Assembly (NCBI RefSeq): GCF_018619335.1
Contig: NZ_JAHHDX010000045.1
Coordinates: 27,884-91,883, forward strand
Source: Alteromonas sp. ALT199
GTDB taxonomy: Bacteria > Pseudomonadota > Gammaproteobacteria > Enterobacterales > Alteromonadaceae
Direction of reading: 5' to 3'
DNA: 64,000 bases
Shown here: piece after piece, positions 17,339 to 25,317 of the stretch
How the letters are laid out: each line of letters begins with the position of its first letter
How positions within the stretch are numbered: position 1 is the first letter of the stretch
The notes under the pieces: model-generated
The model's input: the letters and a program-made list of their open reading frames with translations, nothing else
Told to the model about the DNA's origin: nothing
Database searches by the model: none
Translations under genes and position numbers: made by a program

Positions 17339-19438
17339 TTATTGACCGACCGAACTGACTATTTTTATTTGTTTGTCGTCAGGCACTTCTTGGTATGAAA
17401 GAACATGCAGCCCAACAACAGAATACTTTAAGAAGCGAGACAGAACGGGTCGTAGCATGCCTGAGGTAAGGAGTACTGCAGGTTCTCCTTCTAACTCTTG
17501 CTGCTGACTGGCTTGCTGCAATGATTTTTGCAGCTTGTCTGCCAAGCCTGGTTCGATACCAGCGCCATCTTCGCCACCTGCTTGAAGTGACTGGTGCAAC
17601 ATCTGTTCCAACTCTGGCGCCAAGGTTATGACAGGTATCTCTTTTGTTCCTTGAGTAATCTCTTGAACGATAAGACGCTTTAGGGCAATACGAACTGCAG
17701 ATACCAGAACATCTGGGTCTTGGCTTCGAGTGCCGTATTCACTAAGGGTTTGAACAATAGTACGCATGTCGCGAATAGGCACGCCTTCAAACAGTAAGGT
17801 TTGCAACACTTTCACTATCGTACTTAGAGGAAGGATATCCGGCACTAAGCCTTCAACCAATTTGGGGTGCTGTTTCGCCAGCATGTCCAGAAGCTGTTGC
17901 GCTTCTTCGTGCCCTAACAATTGATAAGCGTTGTTAGCGAGCAGCTGGCTTAAATGAGTTGCCACAACCGTAGCCGCATCTACTACTGTATAACCGAGAG
18001 TTTGTGCATGCTCACGCTTGTTAGGTTTAATCCAAACAGCGTCCAAGCCAAACGCAGGGTCTTTAGTCGCCCGCCCTTCTAGTTTACCAAACACCTGTCC
18101 TGGATTAATGGCAAGCTCTTCGTCGTGACTAATAACAGAATCGCCAATGGTTACGCCTAGCATTGCAATGGTATAAGTGTTGGGCTCTAAATCTAAATTG
18201 TCACGAATGTGTACCGGCGGAACAAGGAAACCAAGCTCTTGCGATAGTTTTTTACGCACGCCTTTAATGCGCGTCAACAGCTCACCACCTTGCGATTTAT
18301 CAACAAGAGGTATTAAGCGGTAGCCCACTTCCAGCCCAATTGTATCTACCTGTTGAACATCATCCCAACCGAGCTCTTTAACTTCAGGGGCCACGGTTTC
18401 ATCTTTCATTACATTATCTGGTACTTGAGGCTCTGCGGCTTTTTTCTTCGCCTGAACCGACTGCCAATAAGCAAAGCCTGCAATTAAAAATGAAAAGCCT
18501 AAGAACGCGACATGAGGCATGCCTGGGATAATACCCATAACAAACAGAACGCCAGACGCAATATAAAGCGCTTGATTGTTGCCAAGTTGCCCGCGGATCT
18601 CTTTTCCCATTTCCTGGGTTTCGTTTTCACGTGTAACGATAATGGCTGTCGCTACGGAAAGAAGAAGCGATGGTATTTGCGCAACTAGACCGTCGCCGAT
18701 AGTCAAAATTGTATAAATTTCTATGGCGTTTCCGAATGAAAGGCCGTGCTGGATCATGCCTATAAATAACCCGCCAACAATATTGATAAGCATAATGAAA
18801 AGACCGGCGACCGCATCACCTTTTACAAACTTTGACGCACCGTCCATCGACCCATAAAAGTCGGCTTCTGCGGTAATCTCTTCGCGGCGTTGTCTCGCTT
18901 GGTCTTGATCTATATACCCAGCATTAAGGTCTGCATCAATAGCCATTTGCTTGCCAGGCATTGCATCCAATGTAAAGCGAGCACTTACTTCAGATATTCG
19001 TCCTGCACCTGCAGTAACCACTTTGAAGTTGATGATAAGGAGAATTGCGAAGACAACAATACCCACGGCATAGTTACCGCCAATAACTACCGCACCGAAG
19101 GCTTCAATGACTTTACCTGCTGCGTCGCCGCCTTCATGACCATATAGCAATACGACGCGAGTTGAGGCGACATTGAGTGCGAGTCGTAAAACCGTCGCTA
19201 TTAATAGCACCAGAGGAAATATACCGAAATCGACAGGCTTTTGAGTTAATACCGCTACCAAAATAATGACGAGGGATAAAGCAATGTTAAAACTAAACAA
19301 AACGTCGAGTAAAAACGGCGGCATGGGAAGAATTACCATGCCCATGATTGCCAGAAGAACAATAGGCGCGCCTAAACCACTGGTGAAATTTTGCAGCTGA
19401 TTTTTATCGAATCGCTGAAGATAACCGGATAACTGCAT
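17339..19438 (-). CDS. flhA: FlhA, flagellar type III export gate
   Basis: A 699-residue membrane protein with about eight transmembrane helices in its N-terminal half and a large cytoplasmic domain from about residue 350. The FHIPEP-type signature is represented between the helices by FTLDAMPGKQMAIDADLNAG. FlhA uses the proton motive force to drive export and its cytoplasmic part docks substrate-chaperone complexes. Length and layout are normal. It heads the flhA-flhF-flhG-fliA-che gene string and is preceded by a candidate sigma54 promoter. Confidence 0.97.
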   Translation of the reverse strand: MQLSGYLQRFDKNQLQNFTSGLGAPIVLLAIMGMVILPMPPFLLDVLFSFNIALSLVIILVAVLTQKPVDFGIFPLVLLIATVLRLALNVASTRVVLLYGHEGGDAAGKVIEAFGAVVIGGNYAVGIVVFAILLIINFKVVTAGAGRISEVSARFTLDAMPGKQMAIDADLNAGYIDQDQARQRREEITAEADFYGSMDGASKFVKGDAVAGLFIMLINIVGGLFIGMIQHGLSFGNAIEIYTILTIGDGLVAQIPSLLLSVATAIIVTRENETQEMGKEIRGQLGNNQALYIASGVLFVMGIIPGMPHVAFLGFSFLIAGFAYWQSVQAKKKAAEPQVPDNVMKDETVAPEVKELGWDDVQQVDTIGLEVGYRLIPLVDKSQGGELLTRIKGVRKKLSQELGFLVPPVHIRDNLDLEPNTYTIAMLGVTIGDSVISHDEELAINPGQVFGKLEGRATKDPAFGLDAVWIKPNKREHAQTLGYTVVDAATVVATHLSQLLANNAYQLLGHEEAQQLLDMLAKQHPKLVEGLVPDILPLSTIVKVLQTLLFEGVPIRDMRTIVQTLSEYGTRSQDPDVLVSAVRIALKRLIVQEITQGTKEIPVITLAPELEQMLHQSLQAGGEDGAGIEPGLADKLQKSLQQASQQQELEGEPAVLLTSGMLRPVLSRFLKYSVVGLHVLSYQEVPDDKQIKIVSSVGQ

Positions 19439-19493
19439 GGTTGGGGGTCTCTCTATCAGAAAATTGACGCTTTATAGGAATCTTCAAGAGCGT

Positions 19494-19509
19494 TTCAACT
19501 AACGTGCCA
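19494..19509 (-). promoter_or_regulatory. Candidate sigma54 promoter upstream of flhA
   Basis: On the minus strand TGGCACG (a perfect -24 element) is followed by TTAG and TTGAA. The spacing from GG to the -12 element is correct (10 bases), but the invariant GC is GA. It lies about 56 bases upstream of the flhA start. In Vibrio and Pseudomonas flhA operons are RpoN/FlrA-dependent, which supports the call despite the imperfect -12. Confidence 0.45.
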
Positions 19510-19603
19510 GCTTTATATAAAAAGGATAAAGATTCCCGTATTCAGTCCTGAGGTATCGTTAACACTATGACGAATAAAGGCAAACCAACAGTAGGAGTGT
19601 CAC

Positions 19604-20728
19604 TTAGCGACGATACTCGGGTGGAATAGGCAAATCTCTTTTCAGCGGCTTAGGGCGTTTTCCTTTGCCAGCCCTATGCGCCTTAAGTTGGTAGACGTGT
19701 GCTAAAACTTGCGCTACAGCCATAAATAAAGCGTTAGGAATTTCATCGTCCACTTCTGTTGAATAAAAAATGGCTCGCGCTAATACAGGCGAAGGGATCA
19801 GCGGCACGTCGTTAGCAGTAGCAATTTTTCTGATATGCATAGCCAATTCGTCAGCCCCTTTAGCAACGACAACCGGTGCCCTTATGCCCTTTTCGTCGTA
19901 TTTAATAGCAACAGAGAAATGGGTCGGGTTGGTCACTACTACGTCGGCTTGTGGTACTTCTTGCATCATTCGTTTGGTCGCAGCTTGATACTGCAAGCGA
20001 CGAATACGGCCCTTAACCATAGGGTCACCTTCCGCATTTTTCCGTTCGTCTTTCACCTCTTGCTTGGTCATCTTCATTTCTTTGTTGTGCTTATACATTT
20101 GATAAGGCACATCTATAAGTGCAATAGGGATCATGCCGCACACTAAAATAAGAAACGCCCATTTGAGCATGTCCAGTGCATGGAATATGTTTCCCGGATA
20201 AAGCTCCAAATCTAAATGTAGCGCTTCATCTTCAAAGAACAGTAACGCCCCTATCGCCATGCCGATTATGACCACCACTTTCGCTATGGACTTTAGCAAC
20301 TCAACCAAGCCGTTCATGCCGAACATACGCTTGAAGCCTTGAATAGGGCTCATTTTTGAGCCTTTAGGCTTAGCGCCCTCCCAGGTGAAATTAAAGCCAC
20401 CAAGTGCAATAGAACCATAAATGCCAGCAATCATAGCGACAACCATATAGAGCAGCACAGCGGGGCCTACTGCAGAGAAAGCTTCGCCCCAAGCGCCGAA
20501 CATATGGGTGATATCGTAGGTTTCGTCACGAGAGAGAACAAACATTCGCTGGGTAAGTTTAAAAACAGATTCAGCAATCCACCCGCCAACGAACAAAAAC
20601 ATAAAAGCGCTAACAATGAGCACTAGGGTCGTGGATAGTTCTCGGGAACGGGCTAACTGCCCTTTTTTTCGGGCATCATCGAGTTTTTTCCCCGTGGGGT
20701 CTTCTGTTTTTTCGCTTGAATCTGCCAT
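19604..20728 (-). CDS. flhB: FlhB, flagellar export specificity switch
   Basis: A 374-residue protein with four transmembrane helices in the N-terminal half and a cytoplasmic domain with the autocleavage motif NPTH (VVTNPTHFSVAI). Cleavage between Asn and Pro, together with FliK, switches export from hook to filament substrates. The N-terminus EKTEDPTGKKLDDARKKGQ is conserved in the family. It follows fliR by 6 bases in the fliLMNOPQR-flhB string. A gap of about 165 bases then precedes flhA. Confidence 0.97.
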   Translation of the reverse strand: MADSSEKTEDPTGKKLDDARKKGQLARSRELSTTLVLIVSAFMFLFVGGWIAESVFKLTQRMFVLSRDETYDITHMFGAWGEAFSAVGPAVLLYMVVAMIAGIYGSIALGGFNFTWEGAKPKGSKMSPIQGFKRMFGMNGLVELLKSIAKVVVIIGMAIGALLFFEDEALHLDLELYPGNIFHALDMLKWAFLILVCGMIPIALIDVPYQMYKHNKEMKMTKQEVKDERKNAEGDPMVKGRIRRLQYQAATKRMMQEVPQADVVVTNPTHFSVAIKYDEKGIRAPVVVAKGADELAMHIRKIATANDVPLIPSPVLARAIFYSTEVDDEIPNALFMAVAQVLAHVYQLKAHRAGKGKRPKPLKRDLPIPPEYRR

Positions 20729-20734
20729 TTTTTC

Positions 20735-21514
20735 CTACGGACAAATGTTCAATAATTCACACATAAACTGTTCAGCTCTAAACCATTGGGTTTCAAAGTG
20801 CGCAGTAAAGTTATCTAGCGTTATCCAAATAATTAACAGCCCCATTACCTGAGCAATGGAAAAACCAATGCTGAAAATGTTCAGCTGTGGCGCAGCTTTT
20901 GTCATTACGCCAAACGCCAAGTTCACAATCAGCAACGATACTATGGGCGCTAAAGAAAGCGTTATTGCCGAGATAAACATCCAGCCCCCCCAATGGGCGA
21001 TATCGCGGAACTGTTCACCTGTCCACCAGGCTTCACCTATGGGGAAGGCCTCAAAACTCATTACGATCATTTGAATCATGGATAAATGCCCATCCAATGT
21101 CCAAAACAACAAGGTGGCCAATATTAGATAGAACTGACCTACTGCAGGGACATTAATACCATTGACGGGGTCGACAATAGAGGCAAAACCCAAACCGGTT
21201 TGCATTGCAATAATTTGTCCTGCCAATACAAATGTATTGAGCACCATCATTGAAATAAATCCAATAGCAATGCCAATCAGCAACTGCTGAATAACAATTA
21301 AAAAAGTGCCCACATCCACCAAGTTTTCAATGGGTGATGGTGGAACCACTGGCATGATGATAAGTGTTAGCATTATGCCTAACAGGGCTCTTACTTGCGG
21401 TGGTATTGATTTAGCACTTAAGCCAATCATAGCCACGAACAAGCCGCTAATGCGCATAAATGGCAGCAGCATGTCTGCAAGAAATTGATTGATGGTGGCG
21501 AGTTCGACTTCCAC
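20735..21514 (-). CDS. fliR: FliR, flagellar export apparatus membrane protein
   Basis: A 259-residue hydrophobic protein with several transmembrane segments, matching FliR in length and in the stretches PFMRISGLFVAMIGL and QTGLGFASIVDP. Together with FliP and FliQ it forms the core of the export channel in the inner membrane. It lies 12 bases after fliQ and 6 bases before flhB, in the standard order. Confidence 0.95.
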   Translation of the reverse strand: MEVELATINQFLADMLLPFMRISGLFVAMIGLSAKSIPPQVRALLGIMLTLIIMPVVPPSPIENLVDVGTFLIVIQQLLIGIAIGFISMMVLNTFVLAGQIIAMQTGLGFASIVDPVNGINVPAVGQFYLILATLLFWTLDGHLSMIQMIVMSFEAFPIGEAWWTGEQFRDIAHWGGWMFISAITLSLAPIVSLLIVNLAFGVMTKAAPQLNIFSIGFSIAQVMGLLIIWITLDNFTAHFETQWFRAEQFMCELLNICP

Positions 21515-21526
21515 AGCTTTAGCCTT

Positions 21527-21796
21527 CTATCCTACAACCTGCGGGATCATATCAACCATTCGAAAAGTGAAGTCCATAAGCTTTTGTACCAGCCAGTTTC
21601 CGCCCCAGCTCAGCGCTAGAAGCGTAACAAGCAAGCGAGGCAAGAAACTCATGGTTTGTTCGTTGATGCTGGTTGCAGCCTGAAATACAGCCACTACCAA
21701 ACCCACGATCAAACTTGGAACGATCACAGCCGATACCAAAACGATAACCATGAGCATGGCTTCCCTTAGTATTTCTACAAAGACTTCTGGTGACAT
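21527..21796 (-). CDS. fliQ: FliQ, flagellar export apparatus membrane protein
   Basis: An 89-residue protein with two transmembrane helices: an N-terminal one starting around LREAMLMVIVLVSAVIVPSL and a second near LPRLLVTLLALSWGG. The conserved QAATSINEQTMSFLPR loop identifies FliQ. It is part of the FliPQR export channel. It begins 8 bases after fliP ends. Confidence 0.95.
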   Translation of the reverse strand: MSPEVFVEILREAMLMVIVLVSAVIVPSLIVGLVVAVFQAATSINEQTMSFLPRLLVTLLALSWGGNWLVQKLMDFTFRMVDMIPQVVG

Positions 21797-21804
21797 AAGC
21801 TCTC

Positions 21805-22560
21805 CTAGACGCCCATTCCGAAACTGGTCGCCAACGTACCGAAAATAAGATTCCAGCCATCAACCAATACAAAGAGCATGAGCTTAAATGGCAAAGATAC
21901 AATCATGGGTGAAAGCATCATCATACCCATAGCCATCAATATAGACGCTACTACCAAGTCAATAATGAGAAAGGGAATGAACAACATAAAACCAATTTGA
22001 AATGCGGTTTTAAGCTCGCTAGTCACAAAGGCTGGAATCAGTATGGTCAGCGGCACTTCATCTGTATCTGCGTACTTTCCCTCGTCTCCCGCTATTCGTA
22101 CAAACGTTTCTAAATCTTTTACCCGTGTTTGAGAAAGCATAAATGCACGCATTGGACCTTTGGCTTGCTCTAGGGCATCCATGCTGGTGAGTTGCTCGTT
22201 AAGGTATGGCTGTAGGGCACGCTCGTTCACCTCTTCAAATACCGGCGCCATGATAAACATGGAAAGAAACAAGCTTACGCCGATTAATATCTGGTTGGAT
22301 GGTGATTGCTGTAAGCCAATAGCTTGGCGCAGTATAGACAGCACCACAATAATTCGCGTAAACGAGGTCATCATCATGATAAACGCGGGAATAAGACTTA
22401 ACGCTGTCATGATAAACAGCGCTTGAAGCGTCATCGTGTAGTCTTGAGAACCATCTTGGTTAGTCGTCACTGTTACTGCGGATATTCCCTGTTGAGCATA
22501 AGCGGGCTCCACAAGAAGCAATAACGGTAGTGTTAAAAGTAGCCAGGCAAACTTACGCAT
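21805..22560 (-). CDS. fliP: FliP, flagellar export apparatus membrane protein
   Basis: A 251-residue protein with a cleavable signal peptide ([22 protein letters not shown]) followed by the FliP core: [19 protein letters not shown], the QTPSNQ-like QSPSNQ, and [15 protein letters not shown]. FliP forms the export pore with FliQ and FliR. I chose ATG at 22560 because it gives a normal signal peptide and length; longer frames run back into fliO. It overlaps the fliO stop by 8 bases, suggesting translational coupling. Confidence 0.95.
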   Translation of the reverse strand: MRKFAWLLLTLPLLLLVEPAYAQQGISAVTVTTNQDGSQDYTMTLQALFIMTALSLIPAFIMMMTSFTRIIVVLSILRQAIGLQQSPSNQILIGVSLFLSMFIMAPVFEEVNERALQPYLNEQLTSMDALEQAKGPMRAFMLSQTRVKDLETFVRIAGDEGKYADTDEVPLTILIPAFVTSELKTAFQIGFMLFIPFLIIDLVVASILMAMGMMMLSPMIVSLPFKLMLFVLVDGWNLIFGTLATSFGMGV

Positions 22561-23005
22561 CTCTCGACTCATCCTTCGTTTTATCCTTTTCCAAGCCAGG
22601 GTTGAGCTTTCCTGCCATTGCCGCAACCAGCTTTTGTTTGAACGCCTCTGCGCCATTTTGAGGCTCACCTGCAGCTTTATAAGCACCTTTCACAGGTATA
22701 TCGATATTCTTATCTAATTTACTTAGATGAGAGATATTGTGACTAGTAACACCGATAAGGTGTTGCTCTTCACCTACCTGAATCACCATTATTTTTTCTT
22801 TTGTGCCTACGACCATACTGGCCGCCACTTTCATTTGATTCCCGCCCATAGCAGTGACGTTAAATCGACGCATTACATACGCTAGAGCGAAAATAACGCC
22901 AACGACCACCAGCAGGGAAAGGAAAATTGACAGTATCGACGTGGGATTGGTGATTGACTGGGTCGACTGCGCAAAGGCTAGTTGACTAAACAAAAGGGGC
23001 AGCAT
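22553..23005 (-). CDS. fliO: FliO, flagellar export assembly protein
   Basis: A protein of about 150 residues with an N-terminal hydrophobic signal segment ([13 protein letters not shown]), one transmembrane helix ([22 protein letters not shown], about residues 24-45) and a small cytoplasmic domain with the [20 protein letters not shown] core. FliO is an accessory factor for FliP complex assembly. The start at 23005 follows AAGGGG and avoids the deep overlap with fliN that the longest frame implies. Confidence 0.9.
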   Translation of the reverse strand: MLPLLFSQLAFAQSTQSITNPTSILSIFLSLLVVVGVIFALAYVMRRFNVTAMGGNQMKVAASMVVGTKEKIMVIQVGEEQHLIGVTSHNISHLSKLDKNIDIPVKGAYKAAGEPQNGAEAFKQKLVAAMAGKLNPGLEKDKTKDESRDA

Positions 23006-23033
23006 TGCGCAACCCCTTATTTTATAAGAAGTT

Positions 23034-23441
23034 TTATCTGAGCTTCTTGATTCTCTCAATTTGACTAATAACATCCGTTAATCGAATACCGAATTTGTCG
23101 TTGACCACTACTACTTCTCCATGAGCAATCAACGTGCCATTAACTAATACATCTAGTGGCTCACCGGCAACACGATCCAGCTCCACCACAGAACCCTGGT
23201 TCAACTGTAGCAGATTTCGGATACTTATTTGACTACGACCTACTTCCATCGAGATAGTCACAGGAATATCTAGAATGGTATCTAGCTTTTTCTTCTCTTC
23301 TTGCGTAATTGGCGCGTCGTCAGTTAACTCGTCAAGTTCAGCAACTTGGACATCTTCATTATCGCCAGCTTCTTGATCCGCTTCAGATTCGGCTTGCTCG
23401 GCCATCGCCGCAGCCCAATCATCCATACCGTCTTCACTCAT
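23034..23441 (-). CDS. fliN: FliN, flagellar motor switch protein
   Basis: A 135-residue protein with an acidic N-terminal extension (about residues 1-50) and a C-terminal SpoA domain (VTISMEVGRSQISIRNLLQ; VLVNGTLIAHGEVVVVND; FGIRLTDVIS). It forms the lower rim of the C-ring and contributes to CheY-P response and export docking. It lies 17 bases after fliM in the usual order. Confidence 0.96.
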   Translation of the reverse strand: MSEDGMDDWAAAMAEQAESEADQEAGDNEDVQVAELDELTDDAPITQEEKKKLDTILDIPVTISMEVGRSQISIRNLLQLNQGSVVELDRVAGEPLDVLVNGTLIAHGEVVVVNDKFGIRLTDVISQIERIKKLR

Positions 23442-23458
23442 GGGAACTCCCCTCTACC

Positions 23459-24517
23459 TTACAGGTCTTCTTCGAGTACTTGCAGTTCTGCGTCATTATC
23501 AATAATGCGCCCACCGCGGGTTAATAACTGTAGCTCAGACTTCACTGAAGTCGGTCTTGCAATTTTCTCTACTATTTTCAGCGCCAAGTTATCGCGGCTG
23601 CGACCTAATTTAGCCCTGAAAGTCGGTAAATCTTCAATTAATACTGTGATGGTTTCTGGCATCTCCACTGGGATGATATCGCCAGGCTTAAACTCCATCA
23701 CATCGCGAAGTGGTACATCAACATCTAGCATATGCGTAGTTAATGACACTTTAACGTCCATGATTTCATCGCGAAGCGCCTTACTCCAACGTAAGTCTGT
23801 ATCTTCTTTATCGCTTTGAACACCCGCGTCAAGAAGCTCGCGAATTGGCTCAAGCATTGAGTATGGCAAGGACACATGGAAGTCGCCACCACCTCCGTCT
23901 AGCTCAATATGGAACGAGCTAATAACCACAACCTCGGTCGGACTCACAATGTTCGCCATTGCAGGGTTTACTTCTGAGTCCAAATATTCAAACGACACAT
24001 CCATGACTGGCGCCCATGCTTCTTTATAATCTTCAAAGATTATTTTAAGCAGCATTTGGATAATACGACGCTCCGTTGGCGTAAACTCCCGGCCTTCAAT
24101 TTTCGCATGATATCGACCATCGCCACCGAAAAAGTTATCCACCAGAATGAATACCAAACGAGCTTCCATGGTAATAAGCCCCGTGCCTTTAAGTGGACGG
24201 AACCGCACCATATTCAAACTCGTTGGAACGAATAATGTGTGAATATATTCGCCAAACTTAATCATCTGAATACCGTTAATCGATACTTCAGCTGAACGTC
24301 GCATCATGTTGAACAAACTTACACGCATGTGACGAGCAAAACGTTCATTCACGATCTCGAGCGTAGGCATACGCCCACGCACAATTCTGTCTTGCGAGGA
24401 GAAGTCGTACTCGAGCGTAGAAGCATCAGAGTCGCCACCGTCGACCTCTTCTTCTTCTACATCATCTACCCCGTGTAACAGGGCATCGATTTCATCTTGA
24501 GATAATAAATCACTCAC
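23459..24517 (-). CDS. fliM: FliM, flagellar motor switch protein
   Basis: A 352-residue C-ring protein. The N-terminal CheY-binding peptide is LSQDEIDALL at residues 5-14. A CheC-like middle domain follows (including FGEYIHTLFVPTSLNMVRF) and then a C-terminal SpoA domain (LPTFRAKLGRSRDNLALKI). It transmits CheY-P binding to rotor reversal. It sits between fliL and fliN. Confidence 0.97.
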   Translation of the reverse strand: MSDLLSQDEIDALLHGVDDVEEEEVDGGDSDASTLEYDFSSQDRIVRGRMPTLEIVNERFARHMRVSLFNMMRRSAEVSINGIQMIKFGEYIHTLFVPTSLNMVRFRPLKGTGLITMEARLVFILVDNFFGGDGRYHAKIEGREFTPTERRIIQMLLKIIFEDYKEAWAPVMDVSFEYLDSEVNPAMANIVSPTEVVVISSFHIELDGGGGDFHVSLPYSMLEPIRELLDAGVQSDKEDTDLRWSKALRDEIMDVKVSLTTHMLDVDVPLRDVMEFKPGDIIPVEMPETITVLIEDLPTFRAKLGRSRDNLALKIVEKIARPTSVKSELQLLTRGGRIIDNDAELQVLEEDL

Positions 24518-24544
24518 CGTCTTCTACCTTACTTGGTCAATGCA

Positions 24545-25084
24545 TTACTGCATGACAAAACCAGTAAACAATACGCGCTCAACAACATCGCTGCCCGTAA
24601 TGTCTTTCAATGCTTTTCGTACTTCCGTTACCGCTTGCTCACGAAGCTCAATTTTACCAGCTTCTGTAACAAGATCGTCTGCATTAGACATGCTAAACGC
24701 TTGTAGTAACGTCCCTTCAATTAGCGGAATGTGCGTTTTAGCTAACTCTTCATTATCAGAACCGCGCACCAGTAGCTGCACTTTAATTTGGACTAGCCTA
24801 TCTCGTCCTGAGCCTGGTACGTTAAAAACGAAAGGCCTTGGCATAGCAACGTAAAGTGCAGTGCCTATTTCAGCACTCCCTGAACTTGCCGCCGGTTCAC
24901 TTGCGGCCGCTGCGGCAGCGTCTGCTTCGGCTAATTGCTCGGCCGCTGGCTCATCGCCACCAGCGAAAAGCAGGAAATAAGCGGCAGCTCCGCCACCTAC
25001 AAGAACAACGGCGATAATAATGATCAACATCATTTTACCTTTCTTTTTACCGCCTTCTTCTACTTGTAATTCTTCATCAGCCAT
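24545..25084 (-). CDS. fliL: FliL, basal-body associated protein
   Basis: A 179-residue single-pass inner-membrane protein: short acidic cytoplasmic N-terminus (MADEELQVEEGG), one transmembrane helix (MMLIIIIAVVLVGGGAAAYF), an Ala/Glu-rich linker and a periplasmic domain. FliL associates with stators near the motor and affects torque in some species. The start at 25084 is chosen because the longer frame adds an atypical 18-residue leader. It is the first gene of the fliLMNOPQR string; a 233-base gap separates it from fliK and holds no good sigma54 site. Confidence 0.93.
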   Translation of the reverse strand: MADEELQVEEGGKKKGKMMLIIIIAVVLVGGGAAAYFLLFAGGDEPAAEQLAEADAAAAAASEPAASSGSAEIGTALYVAMPRPFVFNVPGSGRDRLVQIKVQLLVRGSDNEELAKTHIPLIEGTLLQAFSMSNADDLVTEAGKIELREQAVTEVRKALKDITGSDVVERVLFTGFVMQ

Positions 25085-25317
25085 GTGTAACTCATCAGTA
25101 ATGTTAAGAAAAAACGTATTATCAATGTTCCATCGCAAATGGCAATGCCATAATTCGTATACACGTCAGGTTGACGCTATAACGAAAAGTGTTTCATCAC
25201 CTGCTATCGAGTCCCCCTTTCATTGACTCGTTTCTTATGACTTGGACGAATACACCAAACATAGCAGCCTTAAAATAAACTCACCATGCTACCTATTGAT
25301 GAGAGCTTTGTTCTATT

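Noticed and set aside
22561..22686. Longer start for fliP at 22686
   Set aside because: It runs deep into fliO in another frame and hides the clear signal peptide that starts at 22560.
23346..23819. 157-codon plus-strand frame opposite fliM/fliN
   Set aside because: It spans the ends of two conserved genes on the other strand and reads as low-complexity Ser-rich sequence.
25085..25317. sigma54-like element TGGCATTGCCATTTGC upstream of fliL
   Set aside because: The spacing between GG and GC is 11 rather than 10 bases, which usually abolishes function.
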